Of a stretch of DNA of 64,000 bases, positions 22,028 through 33,217 are shown piece by piece (the stretch's first letter is position 1; each line of letters opens with the position of its first letter). Where the stretch lies: positions 92,774,001 through 92,838,000 of the forward strand of contig CM053148.1 in assembly GCA_028571685.1 (NCBI GenBank), in the 5' to 3' direction. Below the pieces are notes generated by a model. The model was given only the letters and a program-made list of their open reading frames with translations, did not search any database and was not told the origin of the DNA. This DNA comes from Heterohyrax brucei (taxonomy: Eukaryota > Chordata > Mammalia > Hyracoidea > Procaviidae). The position numbers were made by a program, and so were the translations under genes.

Positions 22028-23342
22028 CACTGTGATGGCAGCCTCTGAAAGGCACATGGCTCTAGGTTTTGGAGTTTGGATTCCTCCTTCTGTGTATGAT
22101 TTCCATTGTTTTCCTTTTAAAAAGTACCCATTATTTGGCTATTTTTTTATTAGACATCAATGTTTCCTCCTTGTCCTGTTCTTGTACCTATTAGACATCA
22201 CACCTAATTAAATATTGACTCACAACACCTTACCCAGCATTCTTTTCTGCCAGCACATACTGTTTAAAGAAATTCACAAATTTTCCTGGGATGTTATTTT
22301 CATCCTTGAGAGTTTCTTTCCGGGGAAACATTTAATTGGCATGCAAGAATCTTTCACAATCTTCCTTGCCCTGAGCTTTCCCTAACAAACTGTCGGGAGA
22401 AAAACAAATAAAAAACCTAACACATTTCATTTTCCTGACATCTCTACAGATAATGTGCCCAGGTGACACAGTTCTTGTCCATGAAACAAATGTGACAGGA
22501 ACAAGATTTTCATTCCTAAATAGTAAAGCTAAGTTGAAGGAAAATGATTTACCCTTTTCTGCCTTCTTCCTTCCTGGTGCACACACATGCTCTCTAGAAA
22601 AGCAACAACTCTTTTGAGACCAATGAGAGTCAAATACATAGGATTGCAAGCTGAGAGCTAAAGACAGTTGTCTGTATCTAGACATCTTGCTATGTAAGAG
22701 AAATCTTACCTGTTGAAGCTGTTCTTTGTGAGGTTACCTGACAATTGCGGCACAATTAGCAATTAATATTACTACTACCTACTCCACCCCAGTGTTGTTG
22801 TTTGTGTGGGACATATTTTAGTGTCAAGGCTGTTAAGGAAAACACTGACAGTGACACGGATTGAACATCTCTGCCGTCCAAAAATGGTCTTTTCTTTGTC
22901 TCCTCGGGCCAACTTCTGCCTCAATATTGACTGGGAAGGTCTTTCCCCCATCACTCCAAAGGGGACATTTATTAATCTCGTAACTGCTAGTCTAGGAAGC
23001 CTTACCTGTGACTATCTTATGTAACTTTGTACTTTAGAGACAGGAGAATAAGCTACAAATGTTTCCTATGGATGAGTACTGATGTGTCAGAATCTCCACT
23101 GAATCATTTACATTCTGCCTTATTATTCTCAAAAGAAGTATCTGGAGCTAATTATGCTTATTACCATCTAAGGAGGTAGAAAGAAGCTTCCAGGATGTCG
23201 GATGCCTGACTTAACATTTACTTCCATTGTAGAATAAAAATCTTTTAGAGTAGTGACTGTCTTAAGTGGAGTCTCCACACCATGAGGATCTGTGTTGCCT
23301 TAGAACTTTGTGGTAATGCAGATTCTTGAGCTGTATCTCAAA
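22028..23342. other. Unannotated stretch, candidate single-copy DNA
   Basis: Mixed composition with no recognisable repeat over most of its length. The reading frames at 22332-22685 (minus) and 22806-23024 (plus) have no family signature and no splice context that I can support. Confidence 0.4.
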
Positions 23343-23494
23343 CCCAGAAACTGTGATGGTGTAGTTGTTAAGTGCTGCCTTAACAGGTCAGCAGTTCAAA
23401 TCCACCAGACATTCCTTGAAAATGCTGTGGGAAAATGCTGCTCTGTCCTACAGGTTTGGTATCAGCAGGAATTGAATTGACAGCACTGTTTTGT
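23343..23494 (+). mobile_element. AfroSINE, short type, sense
   Basis: Head AACTGTGATGGTGTAG, GCAGTTCAAATCCACC B-box-like stretch, GAATTGACAGCAC end. Confidence 0.86.
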
Positions 23495-23551
23495 TGTTTA
23501 TCCCAAACCAGTGGAATCAGAAATCAGATTTAAGGTTTCACAACATATGCT

Positions 23552-23652
23552 CAAGGGATCCTGGTGATACAACAATTAAGAGTTCTGTTGCCAGCCAAAA
23601 AGTCAGTGATATGAACCTACCACTGTGTCCACAGGTGAAAAAAAAAAAAAAC
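23552..23652 (+). mobile_element. AfroSINE head with A-tail, 3'-deleted
   Basis: Only the tRNA-like head (GATCCTGGTGATACAAC to GAACCTACCACTG) is present, followed by an A-run of about 13. Either internally deleted or a prematurely terminated copy. Confidence 0.72.
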
Positions 23653-23660
23653 ATAGTGAT

Positions 23661-24186
23661 TGTCATAGATTGAATTGTGTCCCCCTCCCCAAATTTGTGT
23701 AGCAACTTGACTGGGCTGTGATTCCCAGTATTCTGTGATTGTCCTTCGTTTTGTGATTTGCCTGTTGTGTAAATCCTGACCTCTTCTGTGGTTAATAGAT
23801 AAGATTATGTTAAAAAAGAGGATAAGTGTGGGAATCCACCACCCTTACCGGGAGTTTCCCTGTGATCTGGCTCACACCGCCTTTTGGTCTTCTATTCTGC
23901 AAGAGGTAAAAGGCAAGAGAAGCAAGCAGAGAACTGGCAACTTCTTGCCATCAAGAAAGCAGCACCAAAAGAGCACATCCCTCAGTGAGGTGTGTTCCTG
24001 CACCGAGATGCTCTCAGACTGAAGAGAGACTGATGTAACCCAAAACCTTCCTCCAGAGCTGACGGAGACAGAATGTGTTCTCATGGAGCCAGGACTCTGA
24101 ATTCAGACTTCTAACCTACAGGACTGTGTGAGAACAAGCTTCTTTTTTAAAAAACTGCCCACATGTAGTATTTCTAGTAGAGCAGT
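23661..24186 (+). mobile_element. Solo LTR, sense (ERVL/MaLR-like)
   Basis: Starts TGTCATAGATTGAATTGTG and carries the block CAACTTGACTGGGC followed by ATTCCCAGTATT, also seen in the LTR at 41997. The 3' part has the CAGGACTGTGTGAGAACAAG block that precedes the end of such LTRs. No internal retroviral sequence adjoins it, so it is a solo LTR. Confidence 0.7.
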
Positions 24187-24204
24187 ACCAGGTAAGCAGG
24201 ATGG

Positions 24205-24305
24205 TGATGGTCTCCCACAAAGACTATAGCCTAGGAAACCCTTTCGGGCAGGTCTACTCTGTCCTATAGCTTCCATAAAAGTCAAAATTGAATTGACAGC
24301 ACACA
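24205..24305 (+). mobile_element. AfroSINE 3' part, sense
   Basis: Lacks most of the head; contains the CTAGGAAACCCTTTCGGGC core and AAATTGAATTGACAGC end, followed by an A-run. Confidence 0.7.
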
Positions 24306-24332
24306 GAAAAAAAAAAAAAAAAACGTCTAAAA

Positions 24333-24429
24333 CTCATTGTCATCCAGTTGAATTGTCCTGTAAGGAGTAGCTAGTAGATTTGAACAGCTGACTTTTTGGT
24401 TAGCAACCAGTCACCTAACCACTGTACCA
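24333..24429 (-). mobile_element. AfroSINE fragment, antisense
   Basis: CATTGTCATCCAGTTGAATT start, then a deletion of the core, then the antisense head (GACTTTTTGGTTAGCAACC). It lies head-to-head with the next copy. Confidence 0.72.
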
Positions 24430-24435
24430 AGCCAA

Positions 24436-24606
24436 TGCAAAAACAGTCAAGCGCTGAAATGTTGGTGGTTAGAATCCAACCAACAGTGCCTCTGGAGGCA
24501 GGATTGACTTCTGAAAGTTCGCAGCCAGGAAGACTGCACGGAGCACAGTTCCACTCTGCACACATGGGTTCACCATGAGTTAGAGCTGACTGGACTCTCC
24601 AACAAC
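24436..24606 (+). mobile_element. AfroSINE with RTE-like middle segment
   Basis: tRNA-like head with GGTGGTTAGAATCCAACC, then GATTGACTTCTGAAAG as in the RTE 5' region, then CATGGGTTCACCATGAG and an AACAAC tail. Confidence 0.72.
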
Positions 24607-24778
24607 TTGTACTTGTCCACCAGATGCTGCTGGTAGACCCTCAAGTTCGCAAGGTGTTCTTTTAAAGCAACAAATGCGTTTCCCTATGCTTACATACTAA
24701 ACACAACTTAAAAATTCAGACCATAAAGATTCAAACTTTTTTTTTTTTAATATTTGAAGAGACTTTGTTATCATCTTG

Positions 24779-24910
24779 GCTGATAACCAGAAAGGTCAGT
24801 AGTTGGAATCTATTCTGGCTGCTGGGAAACCTGATCGAGCAGTTCTACCCTGTCCGATAAGGTCACCATGAAGAAGAATTGACTCCCTAGCAAAGGTTAT
24901 TTGGTTTTGA
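24779..24910 (+). mobile_element. AfroSINE, 5'-truncated, sense
   Basis: GGTCAGTAGTTGGAATC, GAGCAGTTCTACCCTGTCC and GAATTGACTCCCTAGC identify the body; the first part of the head is missing. Confidence 0.78.
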
Positions 24911-25800
24911 ATTCTACACTGAGGTTCTTGTAATAAAGATAATACCTGGTTGACAATACTACAGTTTTAGGTAATAGTTGAATGAGCTGTGGTTTCCAAG
25001 TTAGGCCACCATCAGCAGAGTAAATTTGAAGAACTCTTTAAATAAAATCCTATGTTTTCAAGAGTTTGTGGTAAGACACTTGATGTGAGTGAAAGAGCCA
25101 AAGGCAGAAAGATTTATGTCACTGGAAATGTAGAATTGTGATTCAGCATTGAAAGCCAGCAAGGAATGTTGAGGAGTTGGTGGTATTTTAAAGCTTCTAC
25201 GTTAGACCTACTGAGAAAATACTAGTCTTGAGCTTAAAACTTGGCTGCAAGCTGGAACCAAATAGCATAATTGGACTTTTACTATGTTAATTTGAGATTG
25301 GGGAGCAAGATGTTATTTAAATGGTTATTCTGCTTACTTTCATCCGTGTGCCAGAACACTGGCTTTGCTAAGTGGACTTGCAAGTTCAGCTCCCAGTTTT
25401 TAAGAAAGCACAAATTTAGGCTGAGACCTAAGAAAATACATCTTTTTCTCTCCAAGAGTGACTGGGTAGCTTTGCATTTACTACTTTGATTTGCAGATCT
25501 TTGCTCTGGATCCTTTCTAAGCGGTTCCCAGGCTGGGCCGCCCAATCTGCTTCTTATTGCTGCCTCACGTGAAGGCTCTGCTAAGTGAAGTTAGGCTCTG
25601 CGTTTTGCTACGTCAAGCCTTCTGACACAGAGAAACCTTAGTGCCTCTATTTCGGTTACATTTCACCTTCTGTCTTTTTAGGTAATTTTCACTTTTTGGC
25701 AGAACACTAGGTAGTATCATTCTCTAGACCTTGTTTCCTCTAAATTTTAAATTGATGTTAAAAATATTTTACTGCACTTTAAGTAAAAATTTCCAATCCA
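24911..25800. other. Unannotated stretch, candidate single-copy DNA
   Basis: No repeat family recognised. Overlapping reading frames at 25271-25489 and 25282-25545 are on opposite strands and lack family features. Confidence 0.4.
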
Positions 25801-26065
25801 AATCGATTTGTCATATAAAACCCCAAACACATACCACTATGCAACTCTGATTGATCTCCCTCCCTGCCCTGGTGACAGTGTGGTCTTTTAATAGAGTTCC
25901 AGTTCTGCACATCCATTTTTCTCCCACTATGTCAGGGGTTTTCCACTGTGTTCCCTGTCACAGCAGTCATTGGTGGTGGCTGGACACCGTCTAGCACTTC
26001 TGGTCTCATGCTGAAGTAGTCTCTGAATCTGAATTTTAAATCATTTTTTGTCAACATTAATGCGC
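25801..26065 (-). mobile_element. L1 3' UTR fragment, antisense
   Basis: Contains the block GTCAGGGGTTTTCCACTG and CACAGCAGTCATTGGTGG, also typical of the antisense 3' UTR at 40925-41540. Short and diverged. Confidence 0.6.
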
Positions 26066-26690
26066 TACATTTATATAATTCTCTATCAGTTTCAGCAGTT
26101 TTGAAGTTACATTCTGTGTGTGTGAGTGTTTATTTATTTTGTAAATGTGTTTCTAGGTACTGATGATAAAGACTCTGCTGACAGGTGTTTACAAATCTTT
26201 ACATCTTAAGTGCTACATCCTACCTGGGGAAGACAGCCGATAACTACTGTGAATAAATTATCATTTATGATTTTCTAAAAGTAATTTCTTCTTAAGGAAT
26301 TCCATTATTCTGTAGATAACACATTCCTACTCTTCCAGTCTGTGAAAGCTGACATCTTTAAAAAGAGAAGAGTGTAATTACTTAAACATTTAAGTTCCAA
26401 GTTTTCGTTAGAATATTCACTTTAATGGAGAATAACTCAACAGTATTGACCATGTTTTCAATTATCTTATTTCTTTAATTTTATGCCTGTACAGGTATAG
26501 GAGAATTGAAATTACATAAATAAGGAGTTGGAAAAACAAAAGTTTCCTTGAAGTGATGATTAGGATTATTTGATGGTGATTTTTATTATTTTTCTGTAAG
26601 GAAAGTGTGGTTAAATATATAATAAAATATATTGGAAAATTCTTAGAAATACACATATGCAAATGTATACTTGCATGTATGAGTTGAAAC
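26066..26690. other. AT-rich stretch, no feature recognised
   Basis: No gene or nameable repeat apart from a short TG run near 26115. Confidence 0.4.
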
Positions 26691-26727
26691 TGACTCGGTG
26701 GTAGTGAGTTTGCTGCTTTAGTTTTAC

Positions 26728-26817
26728 ATATGTGTGTGTATATTTATGTGTACGTATATATGTGTGTACGTATATATGTGTATGTATACATATATATACA
26801 CAGAGATACACACACAC
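26728..26817. repeat. TG/TA/CA alternating microsatellite
   Basis: TGTGTGTGTATAT units pass into TATATACACAG and CACACACACA units, so the left half is complementary to the right half and the tract is an imperfect palindrome. It directly abuts the left end of the third mariner copy. Confidence 0.85.
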
Positions 26818-27390
26818 AGCAGTCTGACAAGCCCACAAATTCAGTTGTTCTAAGTGCTGCATACTTCATTGTTGAATATTACCACGATCCATTTCAAAAT
26901 ACTCGTCTTGGGAAACTATTCAGTGACACCAGGGCCTAGTTACCCTTCAAAGCAATTTTGGAACTCTTTCTGGGACAGCCATTGTACATGGTGGCAAGGT
27001 GACAAGGTGGTAAGGTGGCCAGGTTACAGGTTTGTGAACTTAACTGTATAGTTGTCTCTGAGGGAGTTTTTAACCATTAAACAAATAACTGCATTGGAAC
27101 ACCTTCCTTACTCACCTGATCTGGTCCCCAGTGACTTTTTTCTTCACGAGAAGGTAAAGGAAATACTGAAAGGAAGACATTTTGATGACATTCAGGGCAT
27201 CAAGGGTAATATGACAACAGCTCTGCTGGCCATTCCAGGAAAAGAGTTCCAAATATGAAGGGTGTACTAAGTGCTGTCATGAATTCATAGCTTCCCAAGG
27301 GGAGTCCTTCAAAGGCTACCGTAGTAATATCAGAAATGAGGCATATAGCACTTAGAACATTTAAGTTCATGGACTTAATTGTCAAACTTC
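26818..27390 (+). mobile_element. Foldback mariner-derived element, copy 3
   Basis: The most complete copy. Left end GTCTGACAAGCCCACAAATTC, right end GACTTAATTGTCAAAC. The left arm (26850-26990) and right arm (27220-27370) are inverted copies; for example TTTTGGAACTCTTTCTGG near 26955 pairs with the TTCCAGGAAAAGAGTTCC region near 27233. The spacer (27000-27220) holds a second, internal terminal-like motif (GTGAACTTAACTGTATAG) and transposase C-terminal sequence. Confidence 0.82.
27052..27255 (+). pseudogene. Mariner transposase C-terminal remnant
   Basis: Open over about 67 codons, with the pattern ITALEHLPYSPDLVPSDFF, then KVKEILKGRHFDDIQGIKG. In mariner transposases the Asp of the PSDFF-like motif is the third residue of the DD34D catalytic triad. 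The two upstream catalytic residues and the DNA-binding domain are absent, so this cannot be a working enzyme. The same segment recurs in the other four copies. Confidence 0.78.
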
Positions 27391-27547
27391 ACATTATATA
27401 TATACACGTATTTGTGCTTTTTTCCTACTTTATTTCAAAAGAAGCAGAAAATCTGCATTTTAAACAAAGTTTTATTTTTTGTAAACAGAGTCAGGAATAT
27501 ATGTACTGTTGGACTACCTAGAAACAATATTCATCATAATTATATAT

Positions 27548-27580
27548 GCCAAGTGCCATCGAGTCGGATCCGACTCAGTT
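27548..27580 (-). repeat. Orphan RTE/SINE terminal palindrome module
   Basis: A short piece of the RTE/SINE end (GCCAAGTGCCATC followed by the perfect 16-base palindrome GAGTCGGATCCGACTC at 27561-27576), isolated inside TATA-rich DNA. Other copies are at 35735, 49045 and 53958. Confidence 0.6.
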
Positions 27581-28280
27581 ATAATATATATATACTCACT
27601 ACTTATATAGTGAACTATTGTAATTGCTTGTTTTTGAAAAGTTATCTTAAATTGCTCCTCCCAATCCTATAGGTTAGACAGAACAACACTGACTAGTTTC
27701 AAGTACAGATAAGACTACCTAATACCTCATTATTTTATCAGTATACAAGTTAGATCTTCTGATGGCAAACTGACAGCATCCTTACTTTAAAAAGCTCTGC
27801 ATCAGTCATCAGTTATATGTGACAGAATAACGCACTGGAAGACCACAAAATGTGTTATTGAGGATTGCCTCTCATTTTTTAATTTATTTTCTTTTTTGCC
27901 TGTTAAAGTCAGAATTTTATCTACAATATATATGTGAACATATTCGTCATATGTGAAGTCATTTTTAAGAGAAAATAATGATGTCTAAGAGTAGGTTTTA
28001 TCAGATGCATAGATCATTAAGCAACATGCTGACATTTAGAATAGTATCTGAGAGGTGTTTTAATATGAGTGGACCAGACAGGACAGCTTTTCATTTCTTT
28101 GAATTCTAACTTTGCTCAAGAAAGACTTGATAAGAATGGCATACAACTTTAAACCTAATAACTGACTGGCAGTTATTGATAAGGCCAGTATATTTTTTTA
28201 AATGACCAACCAGTAATAATACTAATGAACAATTTCTTTAAAAATATCTAATTATGATTTTTGTCTGTATTAAAAAACCA
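27581..28280. other. AT-rich stretch, no feature recognised
   Basis: No gene or repeat that I can name. Confidence 0.4.
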
Positions 28281-28430
28281 AAGTCAACACTGTTGAATCA
28301 ATACTGACTCATACCAACCCTACAGAGTAGAGTAGAGCTGCCCCATAAGATTTCTAAGGAGTGGCTTGTGAATTCGAACCTCTGACCTTTTACGTTAGCT
28401 GCCTGGCTCTGAACCACTATGCCACCTAAC
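28281..28430 (-). mobile_element. AfroSINE, short type, antisense
   Basis: CAACACTGTTGAATCAATAC start, AGAGTAGAGCTGCCCCATA core, head antisense ending CACTATGCCACC. Confidence 0.87.
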
Positions 28431-28482
28431 ATCGATTAGTGTTCTAAAGCCTATGAAATTTCTTTTCAAATAATAAAGGACA

Positions 28483-28763
28483 CTCAGCAGCACAGAGTGA
28501 CTATGTTTTGTGTGCACTTTATGGTTCTGTGCATCTATAGGGTGTTGTCCTATTGGCCTCTGACTAGAGGGGAGTGGAGATGGTAGAGAAGAGGGGACAG
28601 GAGACTGTTAAGAGGATATGACATGTACAGAACAGAAAGGAGGAGTGTGCTGTCACCAGGCAAGGACAGCGGTAGGAGCTGCACATTGGTGGGCATACAA
28701 ATTTAAACTAGATTGTACACTTTCACTCAATCACAATAAATAAATAAATATTTAAAAAATAAT
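28483..28763 (+). mobile_element. 5'-truncated L1 with perfect target duplication
   Basis: Only the last ~280 bases of an L1 3' UTR, homologous to 21290-21560, ending in an A/T-rich tail. The 14-base sequence AATAATAAAGGACA occurs at 28469-28482 and again at 28764-28777, a perfect target-site duplication and the hallmark of target-primed reverse transcription. The perfect duplication indicates a recent insertion. Confidence 0.9.
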
Positions 28764-28959
28764 AATAATAAAGGACAAAGCTAGCATTCTCAGTGTCTTA
28801 CTGAGGGACGTGTTTAATTTATTCTTGTGTCCGAGAAATCTTTTTAGCCTATGGTGTACAGGACTTTCAGCCAGACTTCTTCTCATGGGATATGGATGAG
28901 CTAATCTTTATTCTGTCATATATCAATTTCATCTCGAGATTATAAATTGAAAGCAAATT

Positions 28960-29420
28960 TACTTCTGTTTCTAAAGACTCATTTGGTTGCCTTACTGGAA
29001 ATAGACTGGAAGAGGGAAAGGGCGAAGGAGACTTTGTTCAGAGGCCACTGCCACAGTCCAGCTAAGAAATGATGACATGGACAGTCTGAGAATGGGTCAT
29101 GTTTTGTAAATATATTCTAACAGAAGGGCCCAAGTAATTCCTGAGCAATATGATGTGGCAGGTGGGAGAAAGAAATCAGTGGAGATTTTCAGATTTTGTC
29201 TTGAGCAATGGAATTTTCCAAATAAAGCAGAGTTTGGGAAAGGGGAAAGGGAGAAAGTCAGAAGCTCAGTTTCGTTTCTCTTCTCTTTGAAACGCTTGTT
29301 AAACGTCGCAGGAAGGACATTAGTTCAGACATGAGCCAAGAGTTCAGAAGAGAGATTGAGACCGGATATATAAATTTTAGAATCATTCAAAAAGACTATG
29401 TAAAACCACGAGATAAGATG
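28960..29420 (+). repeat. Possible ancient eutherian repeat
   Basis: Resembles a widespread old mammalian interspersed repeat (block CCACTGCCACAGTCCAGC, then AAGAAATGATGACATGGAC, then GGCAGGTGGGAGAAAG). A preceding segment of what looks like the same family is at 46545-46700. I cannot assign a family name with confidence. Confidence 0.4.
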
Positions 29421-30100
29421 AGATCATTAAATATTTAGGCTACAGAGAGGAAAAGAGCCCCGAAGAGTTCTGGTAAAAGTAAATGAATAGAGTTTGGAAG
29501 AAGAGACAGAGCAGTAAAAGAGCTTACAGTGAAGATGAGGAAGGCAGGAGAAAGGTGGGGCGAAAACAGTGTCAGAGAGAATTCTTGAAGATGGGAAGAG
29601 TAATATTCAGCCCGTGTGCATGTGGGCTGTTGGAAGCAACTCACTGCAGAGAAAAATAAGTTACAACAGAGTGAGACATGGGCAGAGTTTCTGAAATGCC
29701 AAAATTGTATTAGTAACTTTTGCAACTCTGATTTACACATACAAAACGATAGGTGTTTCATTTTTCTGTTGTTTCTGTTTTTGTTTTTTCCCTCAATTCT
29801 TTTAAAAAGGTTTTATTTTTCATTTAAAATTCTAAAAGGAGATTCTTGCCTCCCCAAAATATAGTCACGCACTTTAAATTATTTCAGCTGTGCTCTTTAA
29901 AAACTGTTGTTTCCTTTTAATTTAGCTAGTCTGTTCCTTTTTATAAGCAAAGCTATTTAGAGATTTTTTAGTTCTTCTCTGAGTTTCCTTATGAAGGATT
30001 CTCTTCTGAACCTCCTAATCACAGACTCTGTAACAGTGCTATTACTGTGATGTAACCTTTGTCTCTATGGACATATTTGAGTCTGTTAACTTAATGACAG
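29421..30100. other. No confident feature
   Basis: A 108-codon minus-strand frame (29435-29761) and an overlapping plus frame (29616-29864) have no family signature. Confidence 0.35.
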
Positions 30101-30135
30101 GAAGAGAGAGAGAAAGAAACAAGGAAAGAAAGAAA
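30100..30135. repeat. GA/GAAA purine tract
   Basis: GAGAGAGAGAAAGAAAC and GAAAGAAAGAAAGG units just before an antisense SINE. Confidence 0.8.
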
Positions 30136-30136
30136 G

Positions 30137-30289
30137 GACCATAAAGAGTGATGGAGTTGATTCCAACTTGTAGAAACCCTGTGGGACAGAGTCGAATTGT
30201 CCCACGGAGGTTCCAAGCAGTGGGTGGTGGATTCTAAATGCCAACCTCTTGGTCAGCAGCCATAGAACTTAATCACTATGCTACCCAAG
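30137..30289 (-). mobile_element. AfroSINE, short type, antisense
   Basis: GAGTGATGGAGTTGATTCC start, GGGACAGAGTCGAATTGTCCC core, head antisense ending in CTATGCTACCC. Confidence 0.87.
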
Positions 30290-30992
30290 AACAGGTAAGA
30301 TAAGTGGTGAAAATGTGCTTTCCGTGGGAAAGAAGGGAACACTAGAAAACTTCTCTAAGTCCTCTGTTTCCTCTTTAATTTATTTCAGACGTTGTGTTTG
30401 AGTAGTGGCTGAGTGAGAATGCAGTGTCACTTTTTAAGTAACTGGTATCTAAGAAAACGCTGTTTAATTTCTTTCATAAAAAGTATTTTTGATTTTTTTG
30501 CGCATAAACAAGCCCAATACTTAAGATGAGATTTTATTGTCTTGTTTTTATTCTCTGAAATAATAACCAGTCTGTTTAACACAAAAAGTTGTTAAAACAA
30601 AGAACAAAAATCTAAGCATGCTTATACACGTCTAGTGAAAGCCTCATTTTATGACATTGGTTTTCATCTTTGAATATTTATTTTATAATTTATTTTTCAT
30701 ATGGCAGATGCCACATGATTCCTTTTAAAAATTACTGCTAATCAAAACTGATGTCCTGTTTCTTTGACTTTAAAGGTAGAAGCAATATCTTATCAAATAT
30801 GAGTGCAAGATTATGAAATTAACATTTTTAAACCGTTTGGAGAAAATGGGAAAGATTTCCTTTCTAAGCAAGAGAAAACAGTCTTAAAAATCTTAGAGAA
30901 ATTTGGATAGTACGTGCTCAATGAGAATGGCAGAAAGTAATTTTTTTTTTTTCAACAGCTGGATAAGTTATTTCTAAATGGACATTTATGGA
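30290..30992. other. AT-rich stretch, no feature recognised
   Basis: No gene or nameable repeat; contains a T-run at about 30940. Confidence 0.4.
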
Positions 30993-31108
30993 CAGTTAAG
31001 AGTTCAGCTGGTAACCAAGAAGTGGGTAGTGTGAATCCACCCTATGAAGCAGTTCTACTCTGTGATATAGGGACTCTATGAATTGGAATCAACTCTATAG
31101 CAGTTATT
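30993..31108 (+). mobile_element. AfroSINE, partial, sense
   Basis: Starts inside the head (GTTAAGAGTTCAGCTGG), lacks part of the middle, then GCAGTTCTACTCTGTG and GGAATCAACTCTATAGC. Confidence 0.75.
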
Positions 31109-31362
31109 TTAAATCCATCTACATAGTTTAGAACACAATATTACTAACTTTTGCAACTCTTGTAATTACAAATGTAACTTTCTCTTGAACACACATCTTT
31201 AAGCTATTCAATTATTATATTTTGTCCAGTTACATCTTAAAATATTTTGGAAGAAAAAATCTAAAATTAGTTTCTCTGTTTTCACCCTCCATCCCATTTT
31301 CATACAAGCATCTGTGCTAGGATGTCCTGCAGATACCTAACCAAAGTATGTGCAAGCATGCA

Positions 31363-31420
31363 TGCACGCGTGCACACGCACACACACACAAACACACACA
31401 CACACACACACACATACATA
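31363..31420. repeat. (CA)n microsatellite
   Basis: CA dinucleotides with few interruptions over about 50 bases, preceded by GCATGCACGCGTGCAC, itself a self-complementary CpG-containing stretch. Confidence 0.88.
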
Positions 31421-31445
31421 CACTCAGAAAACAAGCAGGTAAAAA

Positions 31446-31580
31446 AAACCCACAGATCTATGGCAGAATCAATTTCAATTCATAGCAATCCCGTACAACA
31501 GAGTAGAACCACCCTGTAGGGTTTTCAAGGTTGTAATTGTGTACAGCAGCAGACTTCTACTTCTTTCTCTCACGGGGGCA
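31446..31580 (-). mobile_element. AfroSINE, long type, antisense, truncated
   Basis: GATCTATGGCAGAATCAATT start, CAACAGAGTAGAACCACCC core, then the long-type middle with CAGCAGACTTCTAC; the head is missing. Confidence 0.72.
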
Positions 31581-32355
31581 CCTACTATTTAACTGTATTT
31601 AACTGAACAAATAAAATCACCTTCCTGAAAAATCCATTCATTGTTCCTCCATGTTTCCTGGCTCAGGGACAAATATCACCAGGTATTAGAAATCTCACCA
31701 CAGTGAGACCCTGAAGACACCCTTCTCTCTTATCCTCGGATAGATTCCTTCACATCCTCTGGATTCTGTCGTGTTAAATACGTTTGTCTTACTCACTGTC
31801 ACTCCTTTAATGCAGCTACTCTTGGCTGAATGATTTGAATATCATCCTAAATGGTCACACAGTCCAACAGGGACAAATTTAGTACTGGAAAAAATAAACA
31901 TCACCGTCTTCTAATTCCTTCCTCAACAACACTTTTCTAGGAGAGATTCTAATGCAGAGGAAAGCTGATGATGAAATGGCCTGATCCTGGACCCTCAGAC
32001 CATCCTTTGTTTCACACTTATTCATGAGGGAAAAGAGCAAAGGTCAGTAAAGGGCTTCCTTCAGTGTACCTTGGAATAGCAAAAAATATTCATCATTTTT
32101 AGGCATTGAGGCTTTGTGTACACATTTAATTGCTACTTAGTGCTTGAGATGGGGTCCGTTACAAAAACGCAGATACTGCCAAGGTCAGTTCCAGGCTCAA
32201 CAGTCCTAGAACTAGCTGTTAGTTCCAAATCAAGCAAATGTTGGGTATTCTACTTCTCTGATTTTTTAAATTTATTCTTCGTTTTCCACAGTTGCTTATA
32301 AACAGTTTTGTCATTAATATTTGCTCAATGGACAATTTAAGTGTCACTTGTATGA
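31581..32355. other. No confident feature
   Basis: Mixed composition. Part of 31620-31850 may be an old interspersed repeat, but I cannot name it. Confidence 0.35.
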
Positions 32356-32356
32356 T

Positions 32357-32905
32357 ATACAAGGTCTGATAATTAAGTTCCAGAATTTAATTGTCCTATG
32401 TTCTACACTTATTGCTGAATATCACTACAGCTTGGGAAGTTACTCACTGATGCCACCACCTAGTCCACTCTTCAAAGTAGTTATGGAATGCTTTCTGGGA
32501 TATCCTTTGTACATGGTGGCACAGTGGCAAGTTTGCAAACTTAGTTGTATAGTTGTCTGTGAAGGAGTTTTTAGCCAGTGAACAAATAACTGTATTGGAT
32601 ACCCTGCCTACTCATCTGATCTGGCCCCCAAAAGCTTATTTATTTAACCCAGAGATAAAGGAAATATTGATAGGAAGACATGTTGATGACATTCAGGACA
32701 TTCAAGGGTAATGTGAGGACAGCTTTGGTGGCCATTCCAGAAAAAGCGCTCCAAAACTACTTTGAAGAGTGGACTAGGTGCTGGCATTGGTGCATAGCTT
32801 CCCAAGGGGAGTACTTGGAAGGTGACTGTAGTGATATTCAGCAGTGAAGCATGTTTTATTTTTTCCTAGAATGCATTCACCAACTTAATTGGTAGTCCTA
32901 GTATA
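32357..32905 (+). mobile_element. Foldback mariner-derived element, copy 4
   Basis: Left end AAGGTCTGATAATTAAGTTC, right end CCAACTTAATTGGTAGTCC. Left arm 32400-32500 and right arm 32730-32850 are inverted copies (CTTGGGAAGTTACTCACTG near 32430 against GCATAGCTTCCCAAGG near 32796). The spacer has the internal CTTAGTTGTATAGTTG motif and the transposase C-terminal segment, here frame-broken. Confidence 0.8.
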
Positions 32906-33217
32906 CATATCAAAAATAATCCATAGAACATCTAGAATTTTGATTATATAGTACTGAACCGTGAGTATTTTGTGATTCCTGTTAGATATGTTTAGAAAAG
33001 ACGGTCAGATTGTACAATGTTTACTTAATATTTTACTACCCTTATTCAGAGTTTTCAACCATCGTGTAGTGAAGAGGAGTAGATACCATTAGATGGTTAG
33101 GTGGCACAACTACTTTAAATCTAAAAGGTTTATAGAATCTAACGAGCACTGGTGGAGAAAGATCTGATGATCTGTTTGGGTAGAGTAGTCTGGATACCTG
33201 CTGTCCAGTCACCTCCA
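32906..33217. other. No confident feature
   Basis: AT-rich; a weak SINE-like head may be present near 33090-33120, too decayed to call. Confidence 0.35.

Noticed and set aside
26611-26862. 83-codon minus-strand frame with His/Thr/Tyr repeats
   Set aside because: Translation of the alternating microsatellite; not a gene.
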